A stretch of 49,542 nucleotides of DNA from an uncultured Winogradskyella sp. (lineage in GTDB: Bacteria; Bacteroidota; Bacteroidia; Flavobacteriales; Flavobacteriaceae): positions 1-49,542 of the forward strand of contig CAJQQC010000030.1 in the NCBI GenBank assembly GCA_905480385.1. The letters are read 5' to 3'. This document shows positions 46,307 through 49,542 of the stretch, piece after piece; positions within the stretch are counted from its first letter, which is position 1, and each line of letters opens with the position of its first letter. The notes below the pieces were generated by a model, which saw only the letters and a program-made list of their open reading frames with translations, was not told the origin of the DNA and made no database searches. A program made the position numbers and the translations under genes.

Positions 46307-47032
46307 TTAAATCATCTTAACATCTACTCCAATGATAACATCCATATCTTTAGCTCGAAGCTCTTCAATGGGGTAATTATTGGATACACCACCATCTATA
46401 AAAATTTTATTATCAATTTTTACAGGCTGAAATAATGATGGAAAAGCGCCACTAGCAGCTACAGATTGTGATAAATTTCCTTTTTCCATAATTACGGGTT
46501 GACCAGTCTCTATATTTGTTGCTATACAGAAAAAAGGAATTGGTAAATCGTTAAAATCATCAACTTCTTTGACATGCAGCATCAACTTATAAAGCAAGCT
46601 ATAAACATTTTGACCTCTTGATAAACCTGAAGGTAACGACACTTTAAAATTATCAAATGGTAAGCTTACTGCATAGCGTTCAGAATTTGTACGCTCGATG
46701 AGAGATTTTGAATTCCTTGAGAATTCATCATTAATCAATTCATTAAAATTTATAGATTTAAATATAGAGTCTAGTTGTTTTCCTGAATATCCAGACGCAT
46801 ATAAAGACCCTATTATGGCACCCATACTTGTACCTGCAATATGATCTATTTTAATACCTAAGCTATCGATTACTTTTAGCACACCAATATGAGCAAACCC
46901 TTTTGCACCACCTCCACTTAACACTAGACCAATTTTTGGCTCATTAGTATCTTGAGCTGATACTGAAAAAGTAAAAAGCATTATAAATACTCCAACACAA
47001 AATGATATATATTTAGGATTATTGGCTCTCAA
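46307..47032 (-). pseudogene. N-terminal part (patatin domain) of a frameshifted patatin/barrel gene
   Basis: The 241-residue frame starts with TTG at 47032, one base after the uvrC stop, and has a signal peptide ending FTFSVSAQ. The patatin lipase domain is complete in motifs: VLSGGGAKGFAHIG (oxyanion hole), GTSMG with Ser69 as nucleophile, and IDGG with Asp213. It ends early at DVIIGVDVKMI. If one A is restored in the run at 46317-46318, reading continues VKDDLKDREALASAPEI into the downstream barrel frame. The intact protein would be a phospholipase displayed or released through its own barrel (type Vd secretion). The gene follows uvrC in an operon. Confidence 0.85.
46317..46318 (-). other. 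Frameshift site in the patatin/barrel gene
   Basis: On the coding strand the sequence is GTTAAGATGATTT; the family sequence VKDDLKDREA requires GTTAAAGATGATTT. One A is missing from a run of three. The two open frames and the domain order agree on this point to within a few bases. Confidence 0.8.
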
Positions 47033-47033
47033 T

Positions 47034-48827
47034 TTATTCTTTATGATAATAGTTATACACTTTATTAGCTCTTGAAAAACCTACTACAGCTTCAAGTTCA
47101 TCTAGTTTGGCATTAGCAATTCGTTTTACAGTTTTAAACGTTTTCATCAAATCTACTATTGTCTGCTCGCCAACACCAGGAATATTTTCTAATTCTGTTT
47201 TCAGCGCCACTTTACTTCTCCGGTTTCTATGGTGCTCAATTCCAAAACGGTGTGCCTCATTTCGTAATTGTTGAATGATTTTTAGCGTTTCACTTTTTTT
47301 ATCTAAATATAACGGAATTGGGTCGTCTGGATAAAATAATTCTTCTAAACGCTTAGCAATTCCTATAATTGCAATTTTTTTTCTTAATCCTAAAAGGTCT
47401 AAACTTTTTAATGCCGAAGACAATTGTCCTTTACCACCGTCAATAATAATAAGTTGTGGTAATGGCTGTGCTTCTTTCAATAGACGTTTATACCTTCGCA
47501 AAACAACCTCTTCCATTGATGCAAAATCGTCTGGACCAACTACCGTTTTTATATTAAAATGTCGGTAATCGCGTTTACTAGGTTTTCCGTTTTTAAAAAC
47601 CACACATGCAGCAACCGGATTTGTTCCTTGAATGTTTGAGTTATCAAAACATTCAATATGCCTTGGTTCTTCAGGTAATCTTAAATCGGCTTTCATTTGC
47701 GCCATGATTCGATTTGCATGTCGGTCTGGGTCTGTAATTTTTATTTGCTTCATCTTATCCATACGATAATACTTGGCATTACGGACAGATAAATCTATGA
47801 TACTTTTTTTATCTCCCAACTTTGGGACTGTTATCTTTATGTTATCTCCTAAATCGACTCTAAAAGGAACATATATTTCTTTTGAATTAGAATGAAAACG
47901 TTGCCTGATTTCAGTAATCGCTAACTCTAATAATTTTATATCAGACTCTTCGAGTTTTTTCTTGATTTCTAAAGTATGTGACCGAATAATTGAACCATAA
48001 GATAATTGTAAGAAATTGATATATGCATAGCTCTCATCACTAACTATCGAGAACACATCGACATTACTAATCTTGGGATTTACAACAGTTGACTTGGCTT
48101 GATAATTTTCGAGAATATCTAATTTTTCTTTGACTTTCTGAGCATCTTCAAACTGCATATTTTCTGCAAATGTTTTCATTTGCTTTCTAAATTGCAGCAA
48201 CGAATCTTTAAAATTCCCTTTTAAAATTTCGCGAATAGCCGCCACATTACTATGGTATTGGTCTTCAGTTTCTAAACCTTCACAGGCACCTTTGCAATTT
48301 CCTAAATGGTATTCTAGACATACTTTGAACTTACCAGTTTCGACTTTTTCTTCAGTTAAGTTGTAATTGCATGTGCGCAGTTGGTACAAACCTTTGATTA
48401 AACCCAGCAAAGTTTTTACCGTTTTCATACTAGTATATGGTCCAAAATACTCCGATCCATCTTTGATAACGCGTCTTGTTGGGAAGACTCTTGGAAAACG
48501 TTCGTTTTTTACACAAATCCAAGGATATGATTTATCATCCTTAAGCAATACGTTGTAACGAGGCTTATATTTTTTTATAAGGTTGTTTTCAAGCAACAAA
48601 GCATCACTTTCGGTCTCTACAACGATATGTTTTACCGATTTTATTTTACGAACCAAAATACGTGTTTTACCATTTTCGTGGTGCTTGGTAAAATAAGAGC
48701 TGACTCTTTTTTTTATGTCTTTAGCCTTTCCTACGTAAATAAAATTTTCATCAGCATCAAAATACTGATATACACCAGGTTGGTGCGGTAATGTTTTTAT
48801 CTGTATTTCGAGTGTAGTTTCGGACAT
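47034..48827 (-). CDS. uvrC: Excinuclease ABC subunit C
   Basis: The 597-residue protein has the GIY-YIG nuclease domain (GVYQYFDADENFIYVGKAKD), a cysteine-bearing region with CLEYHLGNCKGACEG, a UVR motif (about 205-240), the C-terminal RNase H-like nuclease domain (IECFDNSNIQGTNPVAACVV and LIIIDGGKGQLSSALKSL) and a helix-hairpin-helix end (LENIPGVGEQTIVDLMKTFK). It makes the two incisions of nucleotide excision repair. The start MSETTLEIQIKTLPHQPGVY fits the family. The promoter places transcription at or next to the ATG, so the mRNA may be leaderless. The patatin/barrel gene follows after 1 base. Confidence 0.97.
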   Translation of the reverse strand: MSETTLEIQIKTLPHQPGVYQYFDADENFIYVGKAKDIKKRVSSYFTKHHENGKTRILVRKIKSVKHIVVETESDALLLENNLIKKYKPRYNVLLKDDKSYPWICVKNERFPRVFPTRRVIKDGSEYFGPYTSMKTVKTLLGLIKGLYQLRTCNYNLTEEKVETGKFKVCLEYHLGNCKGACEGLETEDQYHSNVAAIREILKGNFKDSLLQFRKQMKTFAENMQFEDAQKVKEKLDILENYQAKSTVVNPKISNVDVFSIVSDESYAYINFLQLSYGSIIRSHTLEIKKKLEESDIKLLELAITEIRQRFHSNSKEIYVPFRVDLGDNIKITVPKLGDKKSIIDLSVRNAKYYRMDKMKQIKITDPDRHANRIMAQMKADLRLPEEPRHIECFDNSNIQGTNPVAACVVFKNGKPSKRDYRHFNIKTVVGPDDFASMEEVVLRRYKRLLKEAQPLPQLIIIDGGKGQLSSALKSLDLLGLRKKIAIIGIAKRLEELFYPDDPIPLYLDKKSETLKIIQQLRNEAHRFGIEHHRNRRSKVALKTELENIPGVGEQTIVDLMKTFKTVKRIANAKLDELEAVVGFSRANKVYNYYHKE

Positions 48828-48831
48828 TACT

Positions 48832-48861
48832 CAAAGGTAAAAAAAGTTGTTAGTGTCACAA
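48832..48861 (-). promoter_or_regulatory. Promoter of uvrC, probably giving a leaderless mRNA
   Basis: On the minus strand TTG (48861-48859), 19 bases, then TACCTTTG (48839-48832), a full match to the consensus. The box ends 5 bases before the uvrC ATG at 48827, so transcription should begin at the start codon itself. Confidence 0.6.
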
Positions 48862-48890
48862 TCTGTAATTGTGATAAACTCAACAAAAGT

Positions 48891-48920
48891 TTGAGTACCT
48901 TCAAATACTTTTTAACTTTA
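48891..48920 (+). promoter_or_regulatory. Probable promoter of rimK
   Basis: TTG (48891-48893), 19 bases, then TAACTTTA (48913-48920), one mismatch from TAnnTTTG at the last base. Transcription would begin near 48925, 16 bases before the ATG. Confidence 0.5.
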
Positions 48921-48940
48921 GCCTTTTAAGCACCTTAAAG

Positions 48941-49542
48941 ATGAATATTGTTATCCTTTCTAGAAATGAAAACCTGTATTCCACAAGACGCCTTATTGAT
49001 GAGGCAGAAAACCGTGGTCATGATGTTGAAGTTATTGATCCCTTAAAGTGCGATATTATTATTGAACAAGAAAAACCAACTATATATTACAAAGACCGAT
49101 ATCTTAATTATGTAAATGCGATAATTCCAAGAATTGGTGCTTCGGTTACATTTTTTGGATGTGCTGTAGTGAGACAATTTGAAATGATGAATGTTTTTAC
49201 AACAGTAACCTCGGATGCGATTTTAAGATCACGAGATAAGTTACGTAGTTTTCAGCGTTTATCTAAAGCGGGAATAGGCATGCCAAAAACAGTCTTTACC
49301 AATTACTCAAGAGATGTCGAAGAAGTACTTAACCATGTTGGTGGGCCACCAGTAATCATTAAATTATTGGAAGGTACACAAGGTTTGGGTGTAGTTTTAG
49401 CAGAATCTAAAAATGCTGCTGAATCTGTTCTTGAAGCTTTTAATGGTTTGCAAGCAAGAGCTTTAGTCCAAGAATATATTAAGAAGCTAAAGGTGCTGAT
49501 TTACGGGCTTTAGTTGTAGACAATCAAGTCGTTGGCGCCATG
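48941..49542 (+). pseudogene. rimK: RimK-like ATP-grasp glutamate ligase, frameshifted and cut by window end
   Basis: The frame from the ATG at 48941 gives [20 protein letters not shown] and then the RimK N-terminal domain, the ATP-grasp start ([20 protein letters not shown]) and [20 protein letters not shown] with the nucleotide loop. It runs to a stop at 49511-49513 after [12 protein letters not shown]. In the next frame from 49483 the family sequence goes on as [20 protein letters not shown] to the window end, so one base is missing at 49481-49482. RimK adds glutamates to the C terminus of ribosomal protein S6 or acts on related substrates. True gene loss and an assembly error are both possible. 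The far end lies outside the window. Confidence 0.85.
49481..49482 (+). other. Frameshift site in rimK
   Basis: The sequence is ATTAAGAAGCTAAAGG, while the family sequence IKEAKGAD requires ATTAAAGAAGCTAAAGG. One A is missing from a run of three, the same lesion as at 46317-46318. Confidence 0.78.

Noticed and set aside
46300..46330. Classical programmed -1 frameshift in the patatin/barrel gene
   Set aside because: There is no X-XXY-YYZ heptamer and no downstream stem-loop or pseudoknot that I can see. A deletion or an assembly error is simpler.
1..49542. CRISPR arrays, insertion sequences, toxin-antitoxin or phage-defence genes
   Set aside because: I looked for repeated spacers, transposase motifs, terminal inverted repeats and known defence domains and found none.

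Overview
The window reads as the chromosome of a marine-type member of the Flavobacteriaceae (phylum Bacteroidota). Support: AT-rich DNA; promoters of the Bacteroidota type (TTG, about 19 bases, TAnnTTTG) with little Shine-Dalgarno; an alternative complex III locus; a type IX secretion (T9SS) sorting domain; gliding genes gldD and gldE; a TonB-dependent Oar-like receptor; and lipoproteins and glycoside hydrolases of Bacteroidota type. The genus cannot be fixed from the sequence. I see no insertion sequence, CRISPR array, integrase or rRNA, and no gene-free stretch longer than about 250 bases.

Layout. 1-2216 (minus): start of the alternative complex III operon (actA-like multihaem cytochrome, actB cut by the window edge). 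2423-2806 (plus): SPOR-domain protein. 2862-4148 (minus): a two-gene unit encoding a T9SS cargo protein and an exported tail-collar-like protein. 4258-8774 (minus): rimP-nusA-infB behind a clear promoter and a terminator-like hairpin in the leader. 8980-9052 (minus): tRNA-Gln. 9205-13266 (plus): a GT117/DUF2723 membrane protein coupled to a polysaccharide deacetylase. 13263-14866 (minus): cysteine-free thioredoxin-fold protein and a membrane metallophosphoesterase. 14909-26025: divergent cluster for N-glycan breakdown (GH20, CutC, GH2 mannosidase on minus; GH92, sugar MFS transporter, glycosylasparaginase on plus). 26022-27434: aldehyde dehydrogenase. 27608-27865: small basic exported protein. 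27977-30135 (minus): RNase G, a 29-residue ribosomal-type peptide and HU. 30273-33788 (plus): mutY, ssb, gldE, gldD. 33859-37086 (minus): TonB-dependent receptor. 37237-41917 (minus): DUF3108, tryptophan 2,3-dioxygenase, M23 peptidase, pgi, tightly packed. 42064-44623 (minus): hpd and hmgA of tyrosine breakdown. 44787-48827 (minus): uvrC followed by a patatin/beta-barrel gene broken by a frameshift. 48941-49542 (plus): rimK, also frameshifted and cut by the window end.

How genes work together. The 15-26 kb cluster holds enzymes that could strip mannose and GlcNAc from N-glycans, release the last GlcNAc from Asn, and import the sugars; no SusC/SusD pair or regulator is present. Hpd, HmgA and the dioxygenase form an aromatic amino-acid catabolic neighbourhood. 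Most other genes are housekeeping.

Most worth a second look: the attenuator-like hairpin directly before rimP; two frameshifts of the same kind (one A missing from TTAAAGA) in the patatin/barrel gene and rimK; a candidate leaderless uvrC mRNA; a thioredoxin-fold protein without any cysteine; and CutC inside the N-glycan operon.
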